From Amycolatopsis orientalis DSM 43388 (lineage in GTDB: Bacteria; Actinomycetota; Actinomycetes; Mycobacteriales; Pseudonocardiaceae): a stretch of DNA of 64,000 nucleotides. The notes below the pieces were generated by a model. It was not told where the DNA came from. It was given only the letters and a program-made list of their open reading frames with translations, and made no database searches. Shown here one piece after another: positions 8,350 to 17,013 of the stretch (position 1 is its first letter; the number at the start of each line of letters is the position of its first letter). A program made the position numbers and the translations under genes. The stretch is taken from positions 62,001 through 126,000 of the forward strand of contig NZ_ASXG01000076.1 in the NCBI RefSeq assembly GCF_000411975.1. Direction: 5' to 3'.

Positions 8350-9483
8350 ATGCGACGTCATCAGCGCGGTCCAGGCGCCGTTTCGCGGTGGGGCCGGCGC
8401 GGCGGAGACTGGGGGTGCGGCCGGATCGGCCGGGTTCCGGTCCGGATGAGCCCGTGGATGGCGCTGCTGGCCGCGTTGATGGTCTACGTGTTCGCACCGT
8501 GGGTAGGGAGGTGGGCGCCCGGCCTCGGGATCGCGCGGTACGCGGTGGCGTTGGTGTTTCCAGCGGTGCTGGTGTTGTCCGTGCTGGTGCACGAGTTCGG
8601 CCATGTGGCGGCGGGGCGGGCGCTCGGGATGCCGGCGAAGCGAATCACGATCGACCTGCTGGGCGGTGCGACCGAATTCGACCGGGACCCGCGCACGCCC
8701 GGAGGCGAGGCGCTGCTGGCGGCCGGCGGGCCCGCGGCGTCGGTTCTGGTGGCGGGTCTGGCCGCCCTGGCTGAAGATCTGGTGCCGCTGACGGGTCTGG
8801 CGGAGGTGCTCACCCATGTCTTCGCTGTTCTCAACGTGGCGTTGGCCCTGTTCAACCTGCTGCCGGGGCTGCCGCTGGACGGCGGGCACCTCCTGCGAGC
8901 CGGTGCGTGGCGGGTCTTCGGAGACCGCCGGCGCGCGACGAGGATCGCCGGCTGGTTCGGGCGTCTGCTCGCGGTGCTGATCGTCGTGGTTCCGCTCGTG
9001 CGGCTCCTGGGCGGTGCCTCGACGGGGATCATGTTCGCCGCCGTCTTCGTCTTCGCCGGGGTGATGATCTGGGCAGGCGCGTCGGAGGCGCTGAGCGAAG
9101 CCGTCCTCCCGGTGCCGGATGCCGGCAGCCTGTGCCGGCCGGTCCTTCCGGTCGCCGAGCATCTGTCCGTTGCCGAGTCGCTGATGGTGGCCGAGCAGTA
9201 CGGCGTGCGGGAGCTGGTGGTCCTCGACGTCGAGGACCGGGCCTGGGGAGTCGTGAGCCGGTCGGCGCTGCTTGCGGTGCCGCCGGCGCAGCGCCCGGCC
9301 GTGCCTGTCGTGGCTGTTGCCCGGACGGTCGGAGAGGACGCGATCGTCCCGGCTGGTCTCCGCGGACGGGAACTCGCCGAACGCGTGCGCAGCGGTGCCG
9401 AGCTTGTGGTCGTCGATCGGGCCGGTGTACCGAAGGGCCTGCTCGCGGAGGGTGATCTGGATCCGCGGGCGGCTCGCTCCTGA
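8350..9483 (+). CDS. M50-family site-2 metalloprotease with CBS-like tail
   Basis: This 377-aa membrane protein has the zinc-protease motif HEFGH (VLVHEFGHVAAGRALG) in an early membrane helix and the second metal-ligand motif LPLDGGH later, as in the M50 (S2P/SpoIVFB-like) family. About six membrane helices are seen. The final 120 residues (from PVPDAGSLCRPVLPV) look like a pair of CBS-type modules, often regulatory. An internal ATG at 8446 (MSPWMALL) would remove a basic N-terminal tail and is a possible alternative start. These enzymes cut membrane-embedded regulators. The divergent zinc-finger protein is a candidate partner, but this is not shown. Confidence 0.85.
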   Translation: MRRHQRGPGAVSRWGRRGGDWGCGRIGRVPVRMSPWMALLAALMVYVFAPWVGRWAPGLGIARYAVALVFPAVLVLSVLVHEFGHVAAGRALGMPAKRITIDLLGGATEFDRDPRTPGGEALLAAGGPAASVLVAGLAALAEDLVPLTGLAEVLTHVFAVLNVALALFNLLPGLPLDGGHLLRAGAWRVFGDRRRATRIAGWFGRLLAVLIVVVPLVRLLGGASTGIMFAAVFVFAGVMIWAGASEALSEAVLPVPDAGSLCRPVLPVAEHLSVAESLMVAEQYGVRELVVLDVEDRAWGVVSRSALLAVPPAQRPAVPVVAVARTVGEDAIVPAGLRGRELAERVRSGAELVVVDRAGVPKGLLAEGDLDPRAARS

Positions 9484-9528
9484 GGCCGGACGGGTCGTTC
9501 GTTGAGCAGTCTGCGTCTCGTCAGCCGG

Positions 9529-10173
9529 CTATGCGGGGAACTCGCCCGTGGCGGCGAAGTCCAGTCGCTTGGCGACGGAGACGGCCTGGTCGGCGAAGCG
9601 TTCGTGGAAGCGGGCCAGCAGTGCCAGGCTGGTGGCCGTGCGCACCCCGTACGGCCAGCCGGGGCCGGTGATCGTGGTGAGCACCCGGGAATGCAGGGCA
9701 TCGACAGCGTGGTCGGTCTCGTCGAGTTCGGCGAAGCCGTCGACGCCCGGCTGGCCGATCAGTTCGCCCAGCCGGTCGGCCATGCCGGCGGCGATCTCGC
9801 CCAGCCGGGCGAACGTGTCCTCAAGGTCGGCGGGCACGGCGTGGTCGGGATGGCTGAAGCGTGCGGTGTCGGCGATGTGGGCAGCCAGGTCGCCCATGCG
9901 CTCGATCTTCTCCGCCGAGTAGACCGCGGCGAGGATGCTTCGCAGGTCGCTGGCGACCGGAGCCTGCAACGCCAGCAGACTCTGCGCGTGATCCTCGCAG
10001 CCGCCGCGAGCCTGATCCAGCGCGGCGTCTCCGGCGATCACCCGCTCGGCCAGGTCGAGGTCGGCCATCAGCAACGCCCGGCTCGCCTGCCGCATCGCCT
10101 GAGCGGCCATCGCGCACATCGCGACCAGCTGCTCGCGCAGCTGGACCAGCTCGCCGTGGAAGGTCACCCGCAT
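9529..10173 (-). CDS. phoU: PhoU-like phosphate signalling regulator
   Basis: This 214-aa all-helical protein carries the two PhoU repeats, each with the metal-contact pattern seen as ExxERMGDLA (SAEKIERMGDLAAHIAD) and a second TSLALLARFHERFADQAVSVAKR. PhoU restrains the PhoR sensor and the Pst phosphate transporter when phosphate is sufficient. No pst or phoR genes are nearby, so this is an isolated copy. It converges on the M50 gene. The start ATG at 10173 gives MRVTFHGELVQLREQL, typical for actinobacterial PhoU. The 370 bp upstream (10174-10543) show no gene and no riboswitch. Confidence 0.88.
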   Translation of the reverse strand: MRVTFHGELVQLREQLVAMCAMAAQAMRQASRALLMADLDLAERVIAGDAALDQARGGCEDHAQSLLALQAPVASDLRSILAAVYSAEKIERMGDLAAHIADTARFSHPDHAVPADLEDTFARLGEIAAGMADRLGELIGQPGVDGFAELDETDHAVDALHSRVLTTITGPGWPYGVRTATSLALLARFHERFADQAVSVAKRLDFAATGEFPA

Positions 10174-10543
10174 GAACAACGAGCCTAACGCTGTACCTGG
10201 ACCTCGGCATCCGCACACTGGCACCCTTCCGGATCCGGCGAGCACGTCCGGCGACATCGCCGCCCGGCGAGCACGCCCAGCCCTTCGCCCGGTGCCGAGC
10301 ATTCCGGCCACGGCAGGCGCTGGGCGGGTAGCGCTTTCGCGCTGTACGCCTGGACGTCACGGCAGAACTGCGGCACCAAACGCGGGCAGGATCCGCCCCC
10401 TCCGCGGAAGTGACGTTTCCGCGGGCATGTTCGGCCGCCGAGTTCCTGGTGCGGCTGGGCGGCGTTCGATCAGTTCGGCGGAGGCTGCGCGTTCATCGTG
10501 GTCTCGCTCGCTGGGTTGCTGGTCCGCGTGCGGGATTTCGGCG
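10174..10543. other. gene-free stretch
   Basis: I see no supported gene here. It holds the upstream region of phoU and the end of the enolase operon. A small hairpin (GGCGATGTCGCC, minus strand, about 10252-10263) superficially resembles a fluoride riboswitch arm, but the rest of that motif is absent. Confidence 0.5.
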
Positions 10544-10825
10544 TCAGGAGCGCAGGACGTCCATGAGGACGTCTTCGGCATGGAGATAGCGCAGCGAGTC
10601 GACCCACAGCCGGTAATAGCCGGGGCGACCGCGGACGGCCGCGGTGTAGGCGGCGATGTCGGCTTCGGTGAGGGCGAGCAGTGCTTCGGGGAGTTCCTCG
10701 GCGGTGAGGTCGGCGATCTCCGCCCAGGCCTGCGCGGAGATTCCGTTGCCGAAGCCGTGTGGCGGCAGCCAGAACATCGGACCCCGGCCGGCGTAGCCGG
10801 GGTCGGGGGTGTGCGGGGCGCTCAT
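10544..10825 (-). CDS. hypothetical protein, end of enolase operon
   Basis: This 93-aa protein of unknown function has an N-terminal Pro/Gly segment and a helical C-terminal half (ELPEALLALTEADIAAYTAAVRG). It starts with ATGA overlap on the preceding Cys-rich protein gene, so it is the last member of the long operon that starts behind the riboswitch at 17.9 kb. No known motif is visible. Confidence 0.65.
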   Translation of the reverse strand: MSAPHTPDPGYAGRGPMFWLPPHGFGNGISAQAWAEIADLTAEELPEALLALTEADIAAYTAAVRGRPGYYRLWVDSLRYLHAEDVLMDVLRS

Positions 10826-12147
10826 GGCGTGTCCTGGTCGTCGAATTCGGCGGGGGCGAGGCCGAGGCAGGCATCGCCGCGGAGGAAGGGGATCGCGCGG
10901 GGCCAGGACGTTTCGGCTGGGGTCGCTGGTTCGTGGCGGGTGTGCCAGGCGTGTTTGCGCTGGGTTTCCTCAAGCTCCCAGCCCAGCAGCGTCAGGCGGC
11001 TGCGCAGGACGTCTTTGGCGAGGTCCGATGCGGCGAGTGCGGCATGGTCACGGCACAGTCCGTGGCCGCGGGTCCAGCGTTCGCGGACGGTGTGGTGCAG
11101 GGAGGCCGCGTCGAGCAGTGCGAGTTCGCGACGTTCGGCGAGGTCGCCCGCGGCGCAGGCAGTACACGAGGGTTGGTTGTCACGGAAGTTCCGGAGGGCC
11201 TCGGCGACGAATCGTTCCGGACGTCGAAATGCGGCAGCGGCCCTGTCCCGGCGACGTTCGAGCAGGTGCGGCCAGGCTGCGCGAAGGCGGGCGAAAAACC
11301 CGGGGAGCGGCGAAGCGTCGAGGCGGTCGGCGAGCTGGGCAAGGCGGGCGTGTTCGGCCTGGTGCATCGTCGCCCAGATCGTGCAGGCGCTGTCGTGGTC
11401 GAGAAGGGTGGCGTCTGCGAGGTGCGTCGGGCAAAGCCAGGGCTCGCCGGGGTCGAGGCGGGCGACGTCTTGGCCGAGAAGCCAGGTGGCGTAACGCAGT
11501 TCGCCGCGGCTGCGGGCGCGGCATACGGGGCAGCAGGGAAGGTCGAGGGCGTGGGTTGCTCTGTCTGTTGTGGACTGTTCGGTGAGTCGTTTGTCGTCCT
11601 CGGCGAAGAGTTCGGCCGCGGCGGTGAGGTGCGGAGCCCGGATGAGGAGGTCGGGATCGGAGGGAGGCGTGTATGGCTGGTCCCGGGCGATGGCGGCGAG
11701 TGTGGTCGCGAACGGCCACGGAGCTGTGTTCAGGACGTCGAGCAGGTGGTGGGTGCACAGCCGGCGGATTCCGTTGATGACCTCGGGGTCGTCGAGCCAT
11801 CGGACGAGGGCGCCGAGACGGCGGTCGACGGCGGCGGTCATTTTGTCGCAGGGATCGCAGTGGCAGCCGGTCACGCCGCCGAGAGCGGAGGCGATCAGAT
11901 CTCCCAGGAGCGAGGGAAGGACCCGGATGCCTTCGGAGGTGGTGGTCAACAGACGCAGGTGGCGTGCGCAGAAGCCGCCAGCGGCCGCGATCCGGCGGCG
12001 GTAGCCGGGATCTCGGTGGGTTTCCATGACGTACCAGGTGTGCCAGTGGTGTTCGGCGGCGTCTTTGTCGCGGCACAGGAGGCAGCCGTCGTCGGCCAGG
12101 GCGCGAATGAGGCGGTGGCGTTCATCATCGTCTCGTGGGGTGTTCAC
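10822..12147 (-). CDS. large Cys/His-rich protein of unknown function
   Basis: This 441-aa protein contains repeated short clusters such as CLLCRDKD, FCARHLR, CHCDPCDK, CCPVCRAR, CPTHL, CTACAAG and LCRDHAAL. The pattern (CxxC followed later by CxxH) recurs several times along the chain, which suggests several zinc-binding repeats in a helical scaffold. No catalytic motif is recognised. The start is GTG at 12147, overlapping the preceding stop by 4 bp (GTGA), and its stop overlaps the next ATG. It belongs to the enolase operon. A DUF6062-like relationship is possible but uncertain. Confidence 0.65.
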   Translation of the reverse strand: MNTPRDDDERHRLIRALADDGCLLCRDKDAAEHHWHTWYVMETHRDPGYRRRIAAAGGFCARHLRLLTTTSEGIRVLPSLLGDLIASALGGVTGCHCDPCDKMTAAVDRRLGALVRWLDDPEVINGIRRLCTHHLLDVLNTAPWPFATTLAAIARDQPYTPPSDPDLLIRAPHLTAAAELFAEDDKRLTEQSTTDRATHALDLPCCPVCRARSRGELRYATWLLGQDVARLDPGEPWLCPTHLADATLLDHDSACTIWATMHQAEHARLAQLADRLDASPLPGFFARLRAAWPHLLERRRDRAAAAFRRPERFVAEALRNFRDNQPSCTACAAGDLAERRELALLDAASLHHTVRERWTRGHGLCRDHAALAASDLAKDVLRSRLTLLGWELEETQRKHAWHTRHEPATPAETSWPRAIPFLRGDACLGLAPAEFDDQDTP

Positions 12148-12584
12148 GGCTCGCTCCGGAGACGTTCTGCCACTTGGTCGCGGAGAGCCTGCAGTCGCGC
12201 GGCGGGTGGGCCGACGCCGTCGAGTCGGCGGCGCATGGCTTCGCGGCGCGGGTCTTGGTTGAGGGAGAAGGCCAGCTGCACGGCGGTGCGCATGAGCCAT
12301 TGGTGGTACTGCAGCAGCCGGCCGATTTCGTCTGCCAGCGGGGCGCGTTCGCGGTCCACGGGGATGCTGTTCAGTTCTTCGCGGAGCCGGTGGTAGGTGC
12401 TGACGAGTTCGCTGCCGGCGTGGCCGATGGCGCCGGGCACGTCACCAGCGGCGCCGCAGGCTCGTACGGCGGTCTCGGTCTCCGGTGCTACTGCCGCGGC
12501 GCGGTCGAGCACCGACGACAACCGCGCCAGCTGCTCTCTGGCGGAGAGCGCGGGGCGGCGGAAGCGGTGCAGGAAGCCGGGCAC
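12144..12584 (-). CDS. hypothetical helical protein
   Basis: This 146-aa soluble, helix-rich protein has no motif I recognise. It begins with GTG 3 bp after the enolase stop and overlaps the next gene by 4 bp, so it is translated as part of the enolase operon. Confidence 0.6.
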   Translation of the reverse strand: MPGFLHRFRRPALSAREQLARLSSVLDRAAAVAPETETAVRACGAAGDVPGAIGHAGSELVSTYHRLREELNSIPVDRERAPLADEIGRLLQYHQWLMRTAVQLAFSLNQDPRREAMRRRLDGVGPPAARLQALRDQVAERLRSEP

Positions 12585-12587
12585 GGT

Positions 12588-13880
12588 TCATCCCAGGCGG
12601 ACGGTGAACGCGGTTTCCGGGATGCCGTAAGGGAGTTCGGGCGCGTCGGCGGCGATCTCCAGCAGGCGGTTGTATTTCGCGACGCGTTCGCCGCGGGCCG
12701 GGGCACCGGCCTTGAGCTGTCCGCAGCCGGTGCCGACGGCGAGGTCGGCGATGAAGTCGTCGGTCGTTTCCCCGGATCGGTGCGAGATCATCTGGCCGTA
12801 GCGGTGTTCGCGGCAGATCTCGATCGCTTCGAGGGTTTCGGTGACGGTGCCGACCTGGTTGAGCTTGATCAAGGCGGCGTTGGCGACGCCGAGGCCGGCG
12901 CCGCGGGCGATGCGGGCCGGGTTGGTGACGAAGTTGTCGTCGCCGACCAGCTGGATGCGGTCGCCGAGTTCCGCGGTGAGTTCGCGCCACCCGGCGAGGT
13001 CGTCCTCGGCCATGCCGTCTTCGATGCTCCAGATCGGGAAGTCGCGCACCATTTCGACGTAGCGCTGCACGAGATCCGACGAGCTGTGCCGGCGGCCGTT
13101 GACCAGGTACGTGCCGTCGGCTTGGCGGAACTGCGACGCGGCCGGGTCCAGCGCGATGGCGATGCCGTCTTGGCCGGCCGGGTAGCCGGCGTCCTCGATC
13201 GCGCGGAGCAGCAGCTGCAGCGCGTCTTCGGGCCGGGTGACGTCCGGAGCGAAGCCGCCCTCGTCGCCGAGACCGACGGTGTATCCGCGTTCGGTCAGCA
13301 GCGCCTGGAGCGCGGCGTAGACCTCCGCGCCGGTGCGGATCGCCTCGGGCAGGCTGGCCGCGGCGAGCGGGGCGATCATGAATTCCTGGAAGTCGAGGCC
13401 GGTGCGGGCGTGCGCGCCGCCGTTGAGGACGTTGAAGTGCGGCACCGGCAGCCGCGGCCGCCCGCCCGGGACGTGCAGCCAGGACCACAGCGGAACCTTC
13501 TCGGCGTCCGCGAGCAGACGGGCGACCGCCATGGACACGCCGACGATCGCGTTCGCGCCGAGGCGGCTGCGGTCGGCAGTGCCGTCCAGCTCGACCATTG
13601 CCAGGTCGATCTCGGCGAGACCGGTCCAGTGGCGGGCGATCAGGAGGTGCCGCACCTCGGTGTTGACCGACTCGACGGCGCCGAGGACTCCCGCGCCGCC
13701 GTAGCGGGCCGGGTCGCCGTCGCGACGTTCGCAGGCTTCGTTCCGGCCGGTCGAGGCACCGGAAGGCACAGTCGCGGTGGCGTGCCGCGACCCGCTGGAG
13801 ACGGCGACGGCCAGAGTGGGACGGCCGCGGGAGTCCAGGATTTCGCGGGCGCGGAGGTCGGTGATCTGCATGGTGGTCAT
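12588..13880 (-). CDS. eno: enolase (operon-embedded, probably secondary copy)
   Basis: This 430-aa phosphopyruvate hydratase interconverts 2-phosphoglycerate and phosphoenolpyruvate. Length and motifs are those of a complete enzyme: SGASTG loop, LNGGAHA (His), DFQEFM (Glu), LGDEGGFAP, SIEDG, GDDNFVTN, IKLNQVGT (catalytic Lys) and SHRSGET. LDPAASQF keeps the magnesium-binding Asp. GDDNF instead of the usual GDDLF and several small changes suggest a diverged paralogue rather than the housekeeping gene. Enolase is a classic fluoride-sensitive enzyme, and this copy lies in an operon headed by a fluoride-type riboswitch at 17.9 kb. A GGAG ribosome site precedes the ATG at 13880. I infer a role as fluoride-induced replacement enzyme. 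Confidence 0.93.
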   Translation of the reverse strand: MTTMQITDLRAREILDSRGRPTLAVAVSSGSRHATATVPSGASTGRNEACERRDGDPARYGGAGVLGAVESVNTEVRHLLIARHWTGLAEIDLAMVELDGTADRSRLGANAIVGVSMAVARLLADAEKVPLWSWLHVPGGRPRLPVPHFNVLNGGAHARTGLDFQEFMIAPLAAASLPEAIRTGAEVYAALQALLTERGYTVGLGDEGGFAPDVTRPEDALQLLLRAIEDAGYPAGQDGIAIALDPAASQFRQADGTYLVNGRRHSSSDLVQRYVEMVRDFPIWSIEDGMAEDDLAGWRELTAELGDRIQLVGDDNFVTNPARIARGAGLGVANAALIKLNQVGTVTETLEAIEICREHRYGQMISHRSGETTDDFIADLAVGTGCGQLKAGAPARGERVAKYNRLLEIAADAPELPYGIPETAFTVRLG

Positions 13881-13911
13881 GACGTTCTCCGTAAGGGTCG
13901 GGACGCGTGGT

Positions 13912-14382
13912 TTATTGCGGTGGGGCAAGGGGGCGCACGGCGAGCAGGTACGCCCCGCCGAGTGCGAGAACGCCTGCTGCGGCAAGCCAGGGCGAGCCGG
14001 TGGTCCACATGTCGCCGACGAGGGCTGCGGCGATGCCGGCGAGCCCGCCGAGCAGCAGGCGGCTGCGGTGGCGCAGCCAGCCTGGCAGGTCGGCATGGCC
14101 TGCGAGGGTGCGGCGGGCTTCGCCGGCGAGCAGGAACGTGAGGGCCAGGAACCCGGTTGCGCAGGCTGCGGGCGGCGACGGCGTCCCCACGGCAACGGCG
14201 AAGGCAGCGGTCACGACCGCGAGCGGGGCGGCCCATGAGCCCGGCCAGCGGGCGGTGACGAGGACGAACAGCAGCGTGACGGCTGCGCTGGCCACGACGA
14301 CGGGCGAGACCTGGAGAGTGGAGGCGGCCATGGGGACGCCGGTGCCGAGCATAGGAATCGGTCCGCGGGCGAGTGTGTTCAT
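13912..14382 (-). CDS. small multi-pass membrane protein
   Basis: This 156-aa hydrophobic protein has about four membrane helices and no recognised motif. It starts with ATGA overlap on the DUF58 gene and lies 31 bp before enolase. Its place between MoxR/DUF58 genes and eno ties it to the same riboswitch-headed operon. Function unknown. Confidence 0.65.
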   Translation of the reverse strand: MNTLARGPIPMLGTGVPMAASTLQVSPVVVASAAVTLLFVLVTARWPGSWAAPLAVVTAAFAVAVGTPSPPAACATGFLALTFLLAGEARRTLAGHADLPGWLRHRSRLLLGGLAGIAAALVGDMWTTGSPWLAAAGVLALGGAYLLAVRPLAPPQ

Positions 14383-15617
14383 CGGGTCCTCCCGATCAGC
14401 GGGCGAAGGCTGAGCGGTCCGAGGACGTCGTCGAGCTGCTGGCGCTCGTTCCACTGGACGACGGGGATCCCGAGGCCGGTCAGGCGGGTTTCGACCCGGC
14501 GTCGGTCGAGGCGCCACAGCCGTACTGCGAGGCGGTCGGTCTCGGCGTCTCGGCCGATGGGCGGTTCGGTGCGCAGCGTGTCGACCACGACGATCGCGCA
14601 CCCCCTGCGGTGCAGGTCCTGCACGGCGTTGAGCGCGCGGTGGTCGAGCAGCGGCGAGAACACGATCACGGCGGCGCGTGGCGGCAGCGCGGGCCGCGGG
14701 ATCCGGGAGAGGTCCGGCTCGACGACGGCATCGTCGAGACGGGCCTCGACCACAGTGTCGGCGACGCGGTAGAACTGCCGCGCGCTGGCATCCGGGCCGA
14801 TCCAGCGCAGGATCCCGCCGAGCGCGACGACGCCGGCCCGGTCGCCCCGGTGCAGGGCCGTCCGCACGACGGCGGTCGCGCCGTGCACGCCGAGGTCCAA
14901 TGTGGACCCGCCGGACTGCGGGACGGCGGAGAAGGTGTCGATCACAGCGATGATCTCGGCGGCCTGCTCGGCGAGCCGATCGGTGATGTACAGCTGTCCT
15001 CGCCGTGCGGTGGCGGTCCAGTTGACGTGGCGCAGCAGATCTCCCGGCTGGTAGGGCCGGACGGCGGCGAATTCGATGCCGCTGCCCCTGCGTCGTCCGA
15101 TGTGGACTCCGGCGCGGTCGGGAAGATCAGCGGGGCGCGGCAGGCTGTCGAGCGTCGTGGTACGGGGGTAGGCGCGTATTTCGCCGGCGTCCGCGATCAC
15201 CACGGCTTCGAGCAATCCTGAATGGGCGTAGGCGGCCACTCGCGGTTGTACGGACCAGCGCCCCCAACGGAGCAGTCGCAGCGCGAACGTGCGTCCGTCC
15301 TCAGTGGACGCAGCGATGCGAGGCGTGGGCAGCGACACGGAGATCTCGTCGGCCGCGCCGCGTGCGTGGACGTCGACGGTCAGCGGAACTGTGTCGTGTT
15401 CAAGGCAGCGGGGCTCCGGCAGCGCGGTATCGACGGTGAGCGACTCGGCGGGCGTCCGGCGTCGGCGGCCGACGGCGAGAGCGCCCAGCAGAGGTGCGGC
15501 GAACCCGATCAGGTCCGCCCGGCCGAGCAGCATCCCGGTCAGCATCGCGAGTCCGGCACAGGTCGCGAGTGTCACTGCGAGCGGGGTCGGATGCCAGTGC
15601 ACCGGATACGCGCTCAT
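14379..15617 (-). CDS. DUF58 protein with vWA-like domain
   Basis: This 412-aa protein has two N-terminal membrane helices followed by a cytosolic or surface region. The DUF58 core is recognisable from GIEFAAVRPYQPGDLLRHVNWTATARRGQLYITDR, matching the family motif of R-x-Y-x-x-G-D-x-x-R-x-I/V-x-W. The C-terminal half (AEIIAVIDTF, RAAVIVFSPL) resembles a von Willebrand A fold. DUF58 proteins are nearly always encoded beside MoxR ATPases, as here, and are thought to act with them in protein complex assembly at the envelope. It overlaps both neighbours by 4 bp. Confidence 0.85.
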   Translation of the reverse strand: MSAYPVHWHPTPLAVTLATCAGLAMLTGMLLGRADLIGFAAPLLGALAVGRRRRTPAESLTVDTALPEPRCLEHDTVPLTVDVHARGAADEISVSLPTPRIAASTEDGRTFALRLLRWGRWSVQPRVAAYAHSGLLEAVVIADAGEIRAYPRTTTLDSLPRPADLPDRAGVHIGRRRGSGIEFAAVRPYQPGDLLRHVNWTATARRGQLYITDRLAEQAAEIIAVIDTFSAVPQSGGSTLDLGVHGATAVVRTALHRGDRAGVVALGGILRWIGPDASARQFYRVADTVVEARLDDAVVEPDLSRIPRPALPPRAAVIVFSPLLDHRALNAVQDLHRRGCAIVVVDTLRTEPPIGRDAETDRLAVRLWRLDRRRVETRLTGLGIPVVQWNERQQLDDVLGPLSLRPLIGRTR

Positions 15618-16582
15618 GTCGGCCGCCCGGCGCGCGGGACGGGGACGTCGTCGAGAATCCGGGCGAGCACGTCTTCGCCGCGCACCTGACGGACCCACAG
15701 TTCGGGCCGCAGGCTGAGCCGGTGCGCCCAGCACGCGGGCACGAGATCCTTGACGTCTTCGGGCACGACATAGTCCCGGCCGGCCAGCAGCGCCTTCGCG
15801 CGGGCCAGCTGCACAAGCTCCAGGCAGGCCCGGGGGCTGGCGCCGACCACCACCTGGGTGTGCTCGCGGGTCGCCGCCGCGAGCCGCACGACGTAGGCCA
15901 GGACGTCCGGGTCGACCTCGGCCTGTTCCACCGATTCGCGCAGGGCGGTCAGCTCGCCGGAAGCCAGGATCTGGTGCAGCGCGGCCGGAGCGGAGCCGCG
16001 GTCGAGGCGGCGGCGGAGCATGTCCTGTTCGCGTTCGGCGGGCAGGTAGCCGATGCGGACGCGCAGGGCGAACCGGTCGAGCTGCGCTTCGGGCAAGGGA
16101 TAGGTGCCCTCGTATTCGATCGGGTTGTCGGTGGCGAGCACGACGAACGGGTCCGGCAGCGGGTGCGTGCGCCCGTCGACGGTGACCTGCCCTTCGGCCA
16201 TCGCTTCCAGCAGCGCGGCCTGGGTTTTCGGCGGGGTGCGGTTGATTTCGTCGGCAAGCAGCAGGTTGGCGAACACCGGCCCGGGCCGGAACACCAGCCG
16301 CCGGTCGGCCTGGTCGTAGACGACGGCGCCGGTGACGTCGGAGGGCAACAGGTCCGGGGTGAACTGGATGCGGGCGAAGCCGAGGCCGAGCACGGTCGCG
16401 AACGATCGGGCGATCAGTGTCTTGCCGAGGCCGGGCAGGTCTTCGATGAGCACGTGCCCGCGCGCGAGCGCGCCGAGCAGGATCAGCTCCAGGACGGCGC
16501 GTTTGCCGACGACGGCGCGTTCGACCTCGTCCAGGACGGCGGTCGAGCGGGCTCCGGTCATGGCGGCGTCGGTGAGCGTCAT
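15614..16582 (-). CDS. MoxR-family AAA+ ATPase
   Basis: This 322-aa ATPase has Walker A in EDLPGLGKT near residue 51, Walker B in LLLADEINR near residue 110, sensor 1 in VLATDNPIEYEGTYPLPEAQLDRF, and the C-terminal lid with SPRACLELVQLARAKALL. This is the MRP subgroup of MoxR. Such ATPases are chaperone-like and work with DUF58/vWA partners; the partner gene follows directly with a 4-bp overlap. It is preceded by a membrane protein gene, also overlapping. In this operon it is expected to respond to fluoride through the riboswitch at 17.9 kb. Confidence 0.92.
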   Translation of the reverse strand: MTLTDAAMTGARSTAVLDEVERAVVGKRAVLELILLGALARGHVLIEDLPGLGKTLIARSFATVLGLGFARIQFTPDLLPSDVTGAVVYDQADRRLVFRPGPVFANLLLADEINRTPPKTQAALLEAMAEGQVTVDGRTHPLPDPFVVLATDNPIEYEGTYPLPEAQLDRFALRVRIGYLPAEREQDMLRRRLDRGSAPAALHQILASGELTALRESVEQAEVDPDVLAYVVRLAAATREHTQVVVGASPRACLELVQLARAKALLAGRDYVVPEDVKDLVPACWAHRLSLRPELWVRQVRGEDVLARILDDVPVPRAGRPT

Positions 16583-17013
16583 CGGAGGGCCTCCAAGCGG
16601 TCGAGGATCGCGGCGAGGGTCTGGTGCGACGGTCCTGGGGCGTCGCGGTCGCCGGACCGCGCGCGGCTCGGGTCGACCAGCGGCCAGAGGTCTTCGCCGA
16701 GGAGGCGCCTTCCGTCCGGGTCCGGTCCCAGCAGGCGCACGAGGACCGGGCGCAGGTCGCAGTCCCAGGCGTGCCGGGAGGTGCCGGACCAGGCCACGGC
16801 GGCGGCGAGCTTGGCATAGCCGGGGAAGTCCGGCCGCCGAGCCTCGCGGGCCGGTGCGGCCGCGGTCTGCGAGGGGCGCAGAGCTGCCCGGACGTTGACT
16901 ATCGCCAGCACGGTGATCAGCACTGCGGTGACGAAGAGGCCTGCGACCGAGGCGATCGCATAGCCGACGGCGAGCAGGACCGCCGCGGCGACGCTGAACA
17001 GGACGGTGATCAT
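16579..17013 (-). CDS. membrane-anchored hypothetical protein
   Basis: This 144-aa protein has two closely spaced N-terminal membrane helices (first 42 residues) and a soluble C-terminal part of about 90 residues with several Trp (AWSGTSRHAWDCDLRPVL). It overlaps both neighbours by 4 bp. In MoxR/DUF58 operons a protein of this size and position is common, but its role is unknown. Confidence 0.7.
   Translation of the reverse strand: MITVLFSVAAAVLLAVGYAIASVAGLFVTAVLITVLAIVNVRAALRPSQTAAAPAREARRPDFPGYAKLAAAVAWSGTSRHAWDCDLRPVLVRLLGPDPDGRRLLGEDLWPLVDPSRARSGDRDAPGPSHQTLAAILDRLEALR

Noticed and set aside
10250..10275. Eighth fluoride riboswitch upstream of phoU
   Set aside because: Only a GGCGATGTCGCC hairpin is present; the joining AACCGC, second hairpin and TGATGG strand are missing.
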